Positions 1 to 5,782 of a stretch of DNA of 6,423 nucleotides are shown one piece after another. Numbering within the stretch: the first letter of the stretch is position 1; each line of letters opens with the position of its first letter. The stretch is from Chloroflexota bacterium (GTDB lineage: Bacteria; Chloroflexota; Anaerolineae; 4572-78; J111), in NCBI GenBank assembly GCA_003695455.1, contig RFJF01000456.1, forward strand, positions 1 through 6,423, given 5' to 3'. Below the pieces are notes generated by a model, which was not told where the DNA came from, searched no databases, and saw only the letters and a program-made list of their open reading frames with translations. The translations under genes and the position numbers were made by a program.

Positions 1-97
1 AAATGGGCCAGTTGTACACCACCACAGCGACGGTTCCCGAATATTGCCGGTTTTGCAGTAAACCGGGAAACAGTCTTGGTTCAGGTTTTGCGGTCAT
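1..97 (-). CDS. 5' end of an unidentified protein gene (partial)
   Basis: The first 32 codons of a minus-strand gene are visible; the rest lies beyond the left edge. The start is ATG at 97-95, preceded six bases away by a strong purine-rich ribosome binding site, GGGGAGA (110-104). The visible peptide begins MTAKPEPRLFPGLLQNRQ and continues into a hydrophobic stretch, VAVVVYNWPI, that could be the start of a membrane segment. Some membrane-anchored methyltransferase-like proteins start with a similar xWP hydrophobic motif, but this is too short to assign a function. It lies downstream of the GbsR-like regulator on the same strand, separated from it by a probable terminator, so it probably has its own promoter. 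That it is a real gene start is fairly secure; its function is unknown. Confidence 0.6.
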   Translation of the reverse strand, partial: MTAKPEPRLFPGLLQNRQYSGTVAVVVYNWPI

Positions 98-173
98 TAA
101 TTGTCTCCCCAACAATCGAGTTAGCGTGTGCTTTTCACGCCTTTGTTTTCATAATTTTTAGAAAAAAATGAAA

Positions 174-182
174 GTTCTGAAC
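174..182. promoter_or_regulatory. short palindrome GTTCtGAAC, possible operator
   Basis: A 9-bp perfect palindrome (GTTC-T-GAAC) lies in the AT-rich gap between the regulator and the gene leaving the left edge, about 77 bp upstream of that gene's start. On the minus strand it overlaps a weak candidate -35 (TTGTTC, 184-179), which is followed 18 bp later by TAAAAA (160-155). It could be an operator for the left-hand gene, but a 9-bp palindrome can easily occur by chance. Confidence 0.2.
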
Positions 183-215
183 AAAAAACTTGCGCGATTC
201 ACGACGAAATCGCGC
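183..215 (-). terminator. Rho-independent terminator overlapping the regulator stop codon
   Basis: The arms GCGCGATT (192-199) and AATCGCGC (208-215) form a perfect 8-bp stem with an 8-base loop. Reading on the minus strand, the stem is followed by AAG and then six U (188-183), an intrinsic terminator pattern for the regulator gene. The stop codon of the regulator (201-199) lies inside the hairpin, so the last codons form one arm. On the plus strand the stem is followed by five T (216-220), so it could work in both directions, although no plus-strand gene reads into it here. Confidence 0.65.
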
Positions 216-729
216 TTTTTACCCTTAGCGCCGTACCCAACAGCTTCAATATACTGTTGGGGTTATGCGTTTCCAAATCTTCATACACCTGTACACTGGT
301 TTCAAAAAAGTTGAGCAAACTTTGCAATTGTTCGCGCTCGTAAGCAACGTTGGCATCTGGAATTGCGTTGAGTTGGGCCACGCTGTCACGAAGTACATTA
401 ATGGTAGGGTCAACTTCTCGTTTCTTGCGTTCGCGGGCAATCATCCGAAACATCGTCCACACGTCTTTTTCAGTGGTGTAATATTCGCGACGTTCACCTT
501 TTACGTGTACGCGGCTGGCAATACCCCACGCAATCAACTCTCTGAGCGCCATACTCACGTTACCCCGGCTGATGGCAAGCTCATCCATAATTTCATTGGC
601 AGACAGCGGTTTATCCGAAATGAAAAGCAACGCATGAATCTGGGCCATTGTGCGGTTGATACCCCACAGACTGCCCATTTCGCCCCAGTGGAGAATGAAT
701 TTTTCCTTAACCTGATCGACGGTTTCCAT
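199..729 (-). CDS. GbsR/MarR-type winged-helix transcriptional regulator
   Basis: A cytoplasmic DNA-binding regulator of 176 residues. The N-terminal part has the signature of GbsR-like MarR-superfamily proteins: HWGEMGSLWGINRTMAQIHA (14-33), then LSANEIMDELAISRGNVSMA (42-61) as the helix-turn-helix, with the recognition helix near 54-66, and a wing at about 74-85 (HVKGERREYYTT). The C-terminal 60-70 residues are helical and probably the dimerisation part. The frame stays open upstream to 864, but METVDQ at 729 is the chosen start because family proteins begin about there and the promoter (792-764) would lie inside any longer form. No strong Shine-Dalgarno sequence is present; GTGAAAG lies about 14 bases upstream. 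GbsR itself represses glycine-betaine synthesis genes, but ligands of distant relatives are unpredictable. The gene is divergent from the M20 hydrolase set and is a candidate regulator of it and of itself. Its GC content (roughly 45-48% in lines counted) is well below that of the neighbours. Confidence 0.88.
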   Translation of the reverse strand: METVDQVKEKFILHWGEMGSLWGINRTMAQIHALLFISDKPLSANEIMDELAISRGNVSMALRELIAWGIASRVHVKGERREYYTTEKDVWTMFRMIARERKKREVDPTINVLRDSVAQLNAIPDANVAYEREQLQSLLNFFETSVQVYEDLETHNPNSILKLLGTALRVKSAISS

Positions 730-745
730 AAAGATGTACAAACTT

Positions 746-753
746 TCACAAAT
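746..753 (-). promoter_or_regulatory. ATTTGTGA box downstream of the regulator promoter (weak operator candidate)
   Basis: ATTTGTGA on the minus strand lies in the short 5' leader of the regulator transcript. The same eight bases occur on the plus strand at 824-831, where they overlap the -35 region of the hydrolase promoter. The two copies face outward toward the two genes, a placement expected of a shared operator half-site. An 8-mer shared within 155 bp has an appreciable chance probability, so this is a weak candidate. Confidence 0.2.
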
Positions 754-763
754 TACTGAAATT

Positions 764-792
764 ATTGTAGCATGGAAGTACTGCCCCGACAA
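764..792 (-). promoter_or_regulatory. sigma70-like promoter of the regulator gene
   Basis: On the minus strand the -35 hexamer TTGTCG (792-787) and the -10 hexamer TACAAT (769-764) are separated by exactly 17 bases. The -10 matches the consensus at 5 of 6 positions and the -35 at 4 of 6. Transcription would start near 757 and leave a leader of about 28 bases before the ATG at 729. This also argues against the longer open frame reaching 864. Confidence 0.6.
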
Positions 793-827
793 AAACCTCA
801 TTTCAATTTGAGTTGGCCGAATCATTT

Positions 828-856
828 GTGACACGTCTGCGATTTCGGTGTAAAAT
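828..856 (+). promoter_or_regulatory. sigma70-like promoter of the M20 hydrolase operon
   Basis: The -35 hexamer GTGACA (828-833, 5 of 6 consensus bases) is followed after 17 bases by the -10 hexamer TAAAAT (851-856, 5 of 6). Transcription should start near 863, about 22 bases before the ATG at 885 and just upstream of its Shine-Dalgarno sequence. An upstream in-frame ATG at 813 lies before this promoter and is therefore unlikely to be used. The region is shared with the divergent regulator promoter. Confidence 0.65.
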
Positions 857-884
857 AGCCCCACTGATTTTTGGAGGCCCCGTT

Positions 885-2033
885 ATGACAACTATCGACA
901 ACCAGGCATTGACCAGTTTTTTGCAGGTGCTGGTTCAGCAGCAATCTCTGGCCGGCGCAGAAGGCCCGGCGCTTCAACTTGTGCAGGCCGAAATGAACCG
1001 TCTCGGCTTTGATGAAATTTGGGTGGATGAAAACGGCAGCGTGGTTGGCGTCATTAACGGCGCCGAACCCGGCCCAACCCTGCTGTTTGACGCCCATTGT
1101 GATACGGTGGGCGTGGCCCCCGGCGTACCGTGGCAGCACCAGCCGTTTGGCGCACAAATTGTGGGCGATAAAATGTTCGGGCGCGGCACGTCGGACATGA
1201 AGGGCGCGCTGGCAGCCATGATTTACGCCGCCGCCGCTGTTGACCGGGCCGCGCTGTCCGGGCGGGTAGTCATCAGCGCCTCGGTGATGGAAGAGGTGTT
1301 TGAAGGCGGAGCGCTGAAAACGGTGATGGACGCCACCCACCCCGATTTTGTGGTCATCGGCGAAAGCACCGATTTAAACCTGGCCCGCGGCGGGCGCGGC
1401 CGGGCAGAAATCCATCTTGAAGCGATTGGCCGCCCGTCCCACTCATCGGCGCCCCATTTGGGTGTGAACGCCGTGCATTTGATGATTCCTGCCATTCAGG
1501 CCATTGAGCAACTCAGCCTGCCCGCCGACCCGCTGCTTGGCCCGGCCATCATAGCCCTGACCGACATCATTTCTGACCCCTACCCGGCTTACTCGGTGAC
1601 GCCCAGCCGCTGCCGCGTTACGTACGACCGCCGCCTGCTGGCCGGCGAAACTCCCGACAGCGTGCTGGCAGAAATCGGCGGTCTGCCGGAACTGAACGGC
1701 ATTCGCATTACGCTGGCCCAGGGTGAACACACCACGTACACCGGGGCGGTCATTCGTGGTCAAAAATTCTTCCCGGCCTGGAAGCTGGACGAGGCGCACC
1801 CGCTGGTGCAAAACGCGCTGTTTGGGCTTAAGAACGCCGGTCTGTCACCGGAGGTGAGCGCTTACCGGTTCTGCACCAACGCCGCCTACAGCGCGGGCAT
1901 GGCCGGGGTGCCGACCATCGGCTTTGGACCGTCGCCAGAAGCGCGGGCGCATCAGGTTGATGAGTATATTGTGCTGGATGACCTGTTTGCCGCGGCACGC
2001 GGATATTTTGAAATTATCAACGCGGTGCTCTGA
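885..2033 (+). CDS. M20 family metallohydrolase, YgeY-like (ArgE/DapE superfamily)
   Basis: A 382-residue cytoplasmic zinc-type hydrolase of the M20/ArgE/DapE superfamily, which cleaves amide bonds of acyl-amino acids or peptides. The catalytic layout is complete: HCDTV (His71, Asp73), GRGTSDMKG with bridging Asp104, the MEE pair (Glu136 base, Glu137), GES with Glu160 as metal ligand, and AHQVDE with His356. RPSHSSAP (His186) marks the inserted dimerisation domain, about 180-290. Segments such as DFVVIGESTDLNL, DRRLLAGET, FFPAW and FGPSPEARAH recall YgeY, a hydrolase linked to selenium-dependent purine/amino-acid catabolism clusters; its exact substrate is unsettled, and none of the usual ygeW/ygeX/ssnA neighbours is in view. 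The start at 885 is chosen because GGAGG (873-877) sits seven bases upstream and a promoter ends at 856. The stop TGA shares its last base pair with the next start (TGATG), so the dehydrogenase is probably translationally coupled. Family is sure; the YgeY subfamily is recognised from memory. Confidence 0.93.
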   Translation: MTTIDNQALTSFLQVLVQQQSLAGAEGPALQLVQAEMNRLGFDEIWVDENGSVVGVINGAEPGPTLLFDAHCDTVGVAPGVPWQHQPFGAQIVGDKMFGRGTSDMKGALAAMIYAAAAVDRAALSGRVVISASVMEEVFEGGALKTVMDATHPDFVVIGESTDLNLARGGRGRAEIHLEAIGRPSHSSAPHLGVNAVHLMIPAIQAIEQLSLPADPLLGPAIIALTDIISDPYPAYSVTPSRCRVTYDRRLLAGETPDSVLAEIGGLPELNGIRITLAQGEHTTYTGAVIRGQKFFPAWKLDEAHPLVQNALFGLKNAGLSPEVSAYRFCTNAAYSAGMAGVPTIGFGPSPEARAHQVDEYIVLDDLFAAARGYFEIINAVL

Positions 2034-3187
2034 TGCCCAACAACTTTGTATTTTATTTGCCCACCCGAATTATTTTTGGCACACCTGCCGCCGAAGCACT
2101 GGCCAACGAACTGGCGCTGCTGAACGTGGCGCGGGTTCTGCTGGTCAGCGATCCCGGATTGGCAGAACTGGGGCTGGTAGACGGCCTTCGCCGCGAGGTA
2201 GTACAGGCCGGAACACACATCACCACATTCACCGGAGTCAGCACCAACCCCACCACCGTGGAAGTTACCGCCGGGCTGGAACTGGCCCGCCAAAACCAAG
2301 TACAGGCCATTATTGCGCTGGGCGGCGGCAGCCCCATTGATGTGGGCAAAGCCATTGCCATGCTGATGGCCAACGGCGGGAGTTACGCCGATTACCAGTG
2401 GGGGGGAAAAGCCATCACCCGGCGCAGTTTGCCCCTGCTGGCCGTGCCCACCACCGCCGGCACCGGCAGCGAGGTCAGCAAAGTGGCGGTCATTGTAGAC
2501 CCCGAAAACCCGCTCAAAAAAGGTGTACTCAACCCGCTGATGTTTGCGCACGCCGCTATTCTGGATCCGGAATTGACACGCTCGCTGCCGGGGTGGCTCA
2601 CCGCCGCTACCGGCATTGACGCCTTTACGCACGCGCTGGAAACGTTCATTGGCCGCCGGGCCAACCCCTACACCGACCAACTGGCCCTGTGCGCGCTCAG
2701 AAAAATCTGGTCGGCGCTGCCACAAGCCGCAGCCAACGGCCAAAATTTGGCTGCCCGGCAGGATATGATGCTGGCCGCTACCTGGGCCGGCATGGCCATG
2801 GACCACGCCGGGCTGGGACTCATCCACGCTCTGTCCGGCCCGCTGACCGGTCACCTGCACCTGCACCACGGCGTGGCAAACGCGCTGTTGCTGCCGGCGG
2901 TTCTGCGTTTCAATTTGCCGGCGGTTGCGGCGGAAAAGAAACAATTACTGGCCGGCGTGATGAGCCTGCCCCCTTCCTCCGATGACGGCGCGCTGGTTGA
3001 GGCGGTCACGCAATTGGTGCAACAACTGGGGCTGCCCACACACTTGCGCGAATTGAACCGCCCGCTTGACGGCGTGAACTGGGATGCGGTAGCGCAGGAA
3101 ACCACGCAAATGGTACTCATTCACAACAACCCGCGACCCGCTTCGGCGGCAGATTGCCGTCAATTGCTACGCGAAGTTGGCGCGTAA
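2033..3187 (+). CDS. Iron-containing alcohol dehydrogenase (group III)
   Basis: A 384-residue cytoplasmic NAD(P)-dependent dehydrogenase of the Fe-ADH superfamily (1,2-propanediol oxidoreductase/butanol dehydrogenase type), interconverting an alcohol and an aldehyde or ketone. The Rossmann-like N-terminal domain carries GGGSPIDVGKA (97-107), the dinucleotide-binding motif, and PTTAGTGSEVS (139-149). The metal site is intact: Asp196 and His200 in GIDAFTHALE, His265 in GLIHALSG, and His279 in LHHGVANALLLP. Length is normal for the family. The start ATG overlaps the stop of the upstream hydrolase by one base, and no clear Shine-Dalgarno sequence is visible, so translation probably depends on coupling. 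The local sequence HALSGPLTGHLHLHHG is histidine-rich around the metal site, a variant of the usual HALAHPLGAFYxxPHG. Substrate cannot be deduced. Its coupling to the hydrolase suggests that it acts on an aldehyde, ketone or alcohol formed in the same pathway. No terminator with a U-tract follows it. Confidence 0.93.
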   Translation: MPNNFVFYLPTRIIFGTPAAEALANELALLNVARVLLVSDPGLAELGLVDGLRREVVQAGTHITTFTGVSTNPTTVEVTAGLELARQNQVQAIIALGGGSPIDVGKAIAMLMANGGSYADYQWGGKAITRRSLPLLAVPTTAGTGSEVSKVAVIVDPENPLKKGVLNPLMFAHAAILDPELTRSLPGWLTAATGIDAFTHALETFIGRRANPYTDQLALCALRKIWSALPQAAANGQNLAARQDMMLAATWAGMAMDHAGLGLIHALSGPLTGHLHLHHGVANALLLPAVLRFNLPAVAAEKKQLLAGVMSLPPSSDDGALVEAVTQLVQQLGLPTHLRELNRPLDGVNWDAVAQETTQMVLIHNNPRPASAADCRQLLREVGA

Positions 3188-3216
3188 ATTTTACCAAACT
3201 GAAAGTTAATTTTACC
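3187..3216. repeat. 9-bp direct repeat AATTTTACC, two copies
   Basis: AATTTTACC occurs at 3187-3195, directly after the dehydrogenase stop codon, and again at 3208-3216, one copy every 21 bp. Between them lies AACTGAAAGTT, a small inverted repeat (AACT/AGTT). The 21-bp period places the copies on the same DNA face, so a binding site is conceivable, but equally this may be a remnant of a small duplication. No function can be assigned. Confidence 0.3.
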
Positions 3217-3220
3217 GGTC

Positions 3221-3250
3221 GGGAGACCCTTCGCTTTGCTCAGGGTGACA
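3221..3250. repeat. Dispersed intergenic repeat copy (imperfect hairpin type)
   Basis: The element reads on the minus strand as TGTCACCCTGAGCAAAGCGA continuing to AGGGTCTCCC. It matches a pattern well known from many environmental bacterial genomes, a TGTCATCCTGAGCGAAGCGAAGGATCT-like family often mispredicted as peptides with VTLSKAKGL or HPERSEGS. Its core folds into a 21-nt imperfect hairpin: ACCCT (3226-3230) pairs with AGGGT (3242-3246), with an inner GC/GC pair around a TTT loop. It is followed by pyrimidine-rich sequence with two CCCCTGA copies 14 bp apart (3268, 3282). There is no U-tract, so it is not a classic terminator, although it may affect the mRNA between the dehydrogenase and oxidoreductase genes. 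Confidence 0.6.
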
Positions 3251-3299
3251 CGCCTGAAGCTCGCTCGCCCCTGACTTCCGACCCCTGAATCCTGTTCCC

Positions 3300-3307
3300 A
3301 AAGGAGG
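3300..3307 (+). promoter_or_regulatory. near-perfect Shine-Dalgarno sequence of the LLM gene
   Basis: AAAGGAGG lies five bases before the ATG at 3313 and is almost fully complementary to the 16S rRNA 3' end. It fixes the start codon and suggests strong, independent translation of the oxidoreductase, unlike the coupled start of the upstream dehydrogenase. Confidence 0.85.
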
Positions 3308-3312
3308 CTCAT

Positions 3313-4335
3313 ATGGCCCAGCGAATGGCTCTGTATATGCAGGACAAACACCCCATCAGTTACGAAATTGAAATGGCAAAGTACGCCGAGGCGCGCGGCT
3401 TCTCCGAAATCTGGCAGGCCGATACCCGGCTGGCCCGCGATTGTGTGGTGCTGATGAGCGCCCTGCTCAGCCAAACCACTCGCCTGCGTATCGGCTCCGG
3501 GGTGCTGCCCATTTGGACCCGCAACCCGGCGGTCATTGCCGCCACGTGGAGTACCATGTGGGAAATGGCCGGCTCGGTCAACGGGCAAAGCCGGGTTATG
3601 CTGGGGCTGGGGGCGTGGTGGGAGCCGATTGCCTCGCGGGTGGGCGTGGAGCGCCGCAAACCGCTCACCGCCATGCGCGAACACATCGAAGCGCTGCGGC
3701 AGTTGTTCACCATGGAAGAAGTCACCTACCAGGGTGAGTTTGTGCAACTGGATCGGGTCAAACTGGACGTGGCCTTTGGCGATACTTCGCCGCGGGATAT
3801 CCCACTGTACATTGGCGCAACCGGCCCCAAAATGCTGGAACTGGCCGGCGAAATCTGCGACGGCGTGGTACTCAACTACGTGGTGTCGGTAGATTACATT
3901 CGGCGGGCGGTGGAACTGGTGCGGCGGGGCGCGGAAAAGGCGGGCAAATCGCTGGACGATGTGGACCGCCCGGAACTACTGGTCTGCTGTCTGTCTGATG
4001 ACGACCCGCAGGCGGCCATGATGGAAGGAAAAGCGCTGGTGGCCTACTATCTGGGCACCGAGCCGCACATAATGAAGGCCAGCAACGTTGACGAGGAACT
4101 CATTAAACGGGTGCAGGAATTTGTGGGCTGGCCCGCCACTGAAGCCGATTACCGCCGCGCGGCCCAAATCATCCCCGATGACGTGGTGCGCAACCTGATG
4201 GCCGTGGGCACCAGCCACCAGTGCCGTGAAAAAGTGGCCGAATACATTGACGCCGGCGTCACCTGCCCCATTCTCTACCCGATGATGGACGACATCAAAC
4301 CGGTCATTGACGCTTTTGCCGACTGGGAGCCGTAA
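3313..4335 (+). CDS. LLM class flavin/F420-dependent oxidoreductase (luciferase-like, MER-type)
   Basis: A 340-residue cytoplasmic TIM-barrel oxidoreductase of the bacterial-luciferase superfamily. Diagnostic segments are the N-terminal strand/helix [20 protein letters not shown] (15-34), [20 protein letters not shown] (55-74), the phosphate-binding RVMLGLG (94-100), the helix around [17 protein letters not shown] (115-131), and [20 protein letters not shown] followed by DGVVLN (163-188). The last resembles coenzyme-F420-dependent methylenetetrahydromethanopterin reductase (MER) and its many paralogues more than FMN-dependent monooxygenases, so F420 is the favoured cofactor; FMN cannot be excluded. 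MER-like paralogues reduce or oxidise a wide range of substrates, so the name should not be taken as a methanogenesis role. It lies 125 bp after the alcohol dehydrogenase on the same strand with no terminator between them, so cotranscription is likely, though a separate promoter is possible. It ends 11 bp before the convergent TIR-FGE gene; no terminator is apparent in that gap. Confidence 0.9.
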   Translation: MAQRMALYMQDKHPISYEIEMAKYAEARGFSEIWQADTRLARDCVVLMSALLSQTTRLRIGSGVLPIWTRNPAVIAATWSTMWEMAGSVNGQSRVMLGLGAWWEPIASRVGVERRKPLTAMREHIEALRQLFTMEEVTYQGEFVQLDRVKLDVAFGDTSPRDIPLYIGATGPKMLELAGEICDGVVLNYVVSVDYIRRAVELVRRGAEKAGKSLDDVDRPELLVCCLSDDDPQAAMMEGKALVAYYLGTEPHIMKASNVDEELIKRVQEFVGWPATEADYRRAAQIIPDDVVRNLMAVGTSHQCREKVAEYIDAGVTCPILYPMMDDIKPVIDAFADWEP

Positions 4336-4346
4336 TCGCGCCGCCG

Positions 4347-5723
4347 CTAATTTTCCGGCACCACACACCTGAAACCGATGTTTTCGTACCCGTAAGTGGG
4401 CGATTCTTTGTTGCGGCGGGTGGTGCGCAGGTTGCGCCCGTTGTACAGCCACGAACCGCCCCGGATGACTCGCTGGAGGCCCGTTTCCGGCCCGGTTGGG
4501 TTTTTGTACCCCGCCGATTGGTACGCATCGGGCTGGTACCAGTCTGCCACCCACTCCCACACGTTGCCGCTCATATCCAGCGCGCCGTAGGGGCTGGCCC
4601 CCAGCAGAAACTGCCCCACCGGCGATGTGACCGGGTAGCCATCATCCGTACTGCGGTCCTTCCAATCTGCCACGCAGTTTACATCACAGTGATTCACCCG
4701 CCGGCCATCAAACACGTTGCCCCACGGAAAAACACGCCCGTCCACGCCCCGCGCCGCTTTTTCCCACTCGGCTTCAGTGGGCAGCCGCCCGCCCGCCCAG
4801 CGGCAGTAGTCGCCGGCCTGAAACCAGTTGACTCCCACCACCGGCTGCTGCGCCCCCCTGAACTGCCGCAAATTGCCGGTGGGCACCGAGCACGCCCCCT
4901 CAGTCACACAGCGTTGGTACTGGTGGTTGGTAATTTCGGTTTGGTCCAGCCAGAAGGCATCGGTAAATACTACATGCGGAGGCTGCTCATCCTCGCCGGC
5001 TTCCGGGTCGGTGGCGGCGCTGCCCATCAAAAAGTCGCCGGCTGGCACATACACCATTTTCTGTTCATCGCGCAAGCGAATTTTGGAATGCACCGGCGTG
5101 GGCAACGGATTTGGCCCGGCGGGCAGTTCGGCTGTGGGAACTACAATTGGCTGGGTGATTTCCACCGGCTGCACGTTGACCGGCACCACCACCGGTTCGG
5201 CGCGGTAGCCCGAGCCGCGCCACGCCACGCTCAGCAACAGCCCCAACACCACCAACAACACCGATACAAACACCCAGCGCCACTGAAACAGCGACGTTGC
5301 AATTTGGGCCAATCGTGTGGCAGGCGGAGAGTGGGGTGCAGCCGGATGTCCGGCAATCCGGCGCATTAGCCGGTCAACGGCCGGTTGAAAGGAGCCGGAA
5401 AAATCAACGGGCGGGATGTGCTTCAGTGTATCCGGCACCCGACAAGGTTTGACCAGCACCGGCAGCAGAATTTTACCGGCTTGTTGGGCAAGTTGAATTT
5501 GTTCAGCCACCACCCAGGATTCAACCGCCGCCGGTGACAGCACCAGCACCACCCAGGCACTTTGCTTCAGTGCGCGGTCAATTTCCCGCTTCCAGGTATC
5601 GGCAGGCAAATTGTACCACTGGTCAATCCACACCCGAACACCCTGCCGGCGCAGTTCGGCGGCCAGTTTTTCGGCAAATTTTGCATTTTGGTGGGCATAG
5701 CTGATAAAGGCGTAATTTGTCAC
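4347..5723 (-). CDS. TIR domain - transmembrane helix - FGE/SUMF1-like domain protein
   Basis: A 458-residue protein with three parts. Residues 1-125 are a TIR_2-type domain: FISYAHQN (6-13), VWIDQW (31-36), and SPAAVESWVVAEQ with Glu74 at the position of the catalytic glutamate of NAD-hydrolysing TIR domains. Residues 148-167 (WRWVFVSVLLVVLGLLLSVA) form one membrane helix, with basic residues on the TIR side; this predicts TIR in the cytoplasm and the C-terminus outside. A Pro/Val-rich linker (about 172-212) leads to an FGE-sulfatase/SUMF1-like domain (222-456): MVYVPAGDFLMGS, FWLDQTEITNHQYQRCV, GGRLPTEAEWEKAARG, FPWGN, GALDMSGNVWEWVADWY, RVIRGGSW and GFRCV. The catalytic cysteine pair after GGSW is missing (Tyr427 and Leu432 instead), so it is probably a ligand-binding C-type-lectin-fold domain and not an enzyme activating sulfatases. 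The start is GTG at 5723 with no Shine-Dalgarno sequence; a TGGTAAATT box ends six bases upstream, suggesting a leaderless mRNA. The likely role is a sensor or conflict effector, by inference. Confidence 0.9.
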   Translation of the reverse strand: MTNYAFISYAHQNAKFAEKLAAELRRQGVRVWIDQWYNLPADTWKREIDRALKQSAWVVLVLSPAAVESWVVAEQIQLAQQAGKILLPVLVKPCRVPDTLKHIPPVDFSGSFQPAVDRLMRRIAGHPAAPHSPPATRLAQIATSLFQWRWVFVSVLLVVLGLLLSVAWRGSGYRAEPVVVPVNVQPVEITQPIVVPTAELPAGPNPLPTPVHSKIRLRDEQKMVYVPAGDFLMGSAATDPEAGEDEQPPHVVFTDAFWLDQTEITNHQYQRCVTEGACSVPTGNLRQFRGAQQPVVGVNWFQAGDYCRWAGGRLPTEAEWEKAARGVDGRVFPWGNVFDGRRVNHCDVNCVADWKDRSTDDGYPVTSPVGQFLLGASPYGALDMSGNVWEWVADWYQPDAYQSAGYKNPTGPETGLQRVIRGGSWLYNGRNLRTTRRNKESPTYGYENIGFRCVVPEN

Positions 5724-5729
5724 ACCAAC

Positions 5730-5741
5730 AATTTACCACAA
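5730..5741 (-). promoter_or_regulatory. extended -10 promoter of the TIR-FGE gene, leaderless type
   Basis: Reading on the minus strand, TTGTGGTAAATT (5741-5730) contains an extended -10 element, TGG followed by TAAATT, with the last T six bases before the GTG start codon (5723). The expected transcription start therefore falls at or next to the start codon. No -35 match is found 16-18 bases upstream and no Shine-Dalgarno sequence precedes the gene. The TTGTGGTA part is identical to the box in front of yigZ at the same distance. Confidence 0.45.
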
Positions 5742-5782
5742 AATGGTCAGATTCCGGATTCCACATTGCGTAATTCACCGGT

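Noticed and set aside
265..759. Plus-strand open frame (164 codons) opposite the regulator
   Set aside because: There is no ribosome binding site or domain, and the opposite strand encodes a clear winged-helix regulator.
813..884. Upstream in-frame ATG (813) as the start of the M20 hydrolase
   Set aside because: It precedes the -35/-10 promoter at 828-856, lacks a ribosome binding site and would add 24 residues unlike the family; ATG 885 has GGAGG at ideal spacing.
1952..2944. Long minus-strand open frame (330 codons) opposite the hydrolase end and the dehydrogenase
   Set aside because: It is wholly antisense to genes with complete catalytic motifs, has a low-complexity composition rich in Gly, Gln, Arg and Val, and shows no recognisable domain. 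It reflects the high GC of the real genes.
3226..3246. Hairpin after the dehydrogenase as a Rho-independent terminator
   Set aside because: The stem is interrupted and no U-tract follows on either strand; it is better explained as part of the dispersed repeat.
3160..3747. Minus-strand open frame (195 codons) covering the intergenic repeat and the start of the LLM gene
   Set aside because: Its C-terminal part is the typical spurious VTLSKAKGLP peptide of the dispersed repeat, and the rest is antisense to the LLM gene.
4350..4460. C-terminal end of the FGE-like domain as the variable region of a diversity-generating retroelement
   Set aside because: The fold and location (the Asn/Tyr-containing stretch after GGSW) resemble known variable proteins, but there is no template repeat, no reverse transcriptase and no second near-copy in this window.
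4518..5369. Plus-strand open frame (283 codons) opposite the TIR-FGE gene
   Set aside because: It is rich in His, Pro, Arg and Gln with no domain, and it lies antisense to clear FGE and linker coding sequence.
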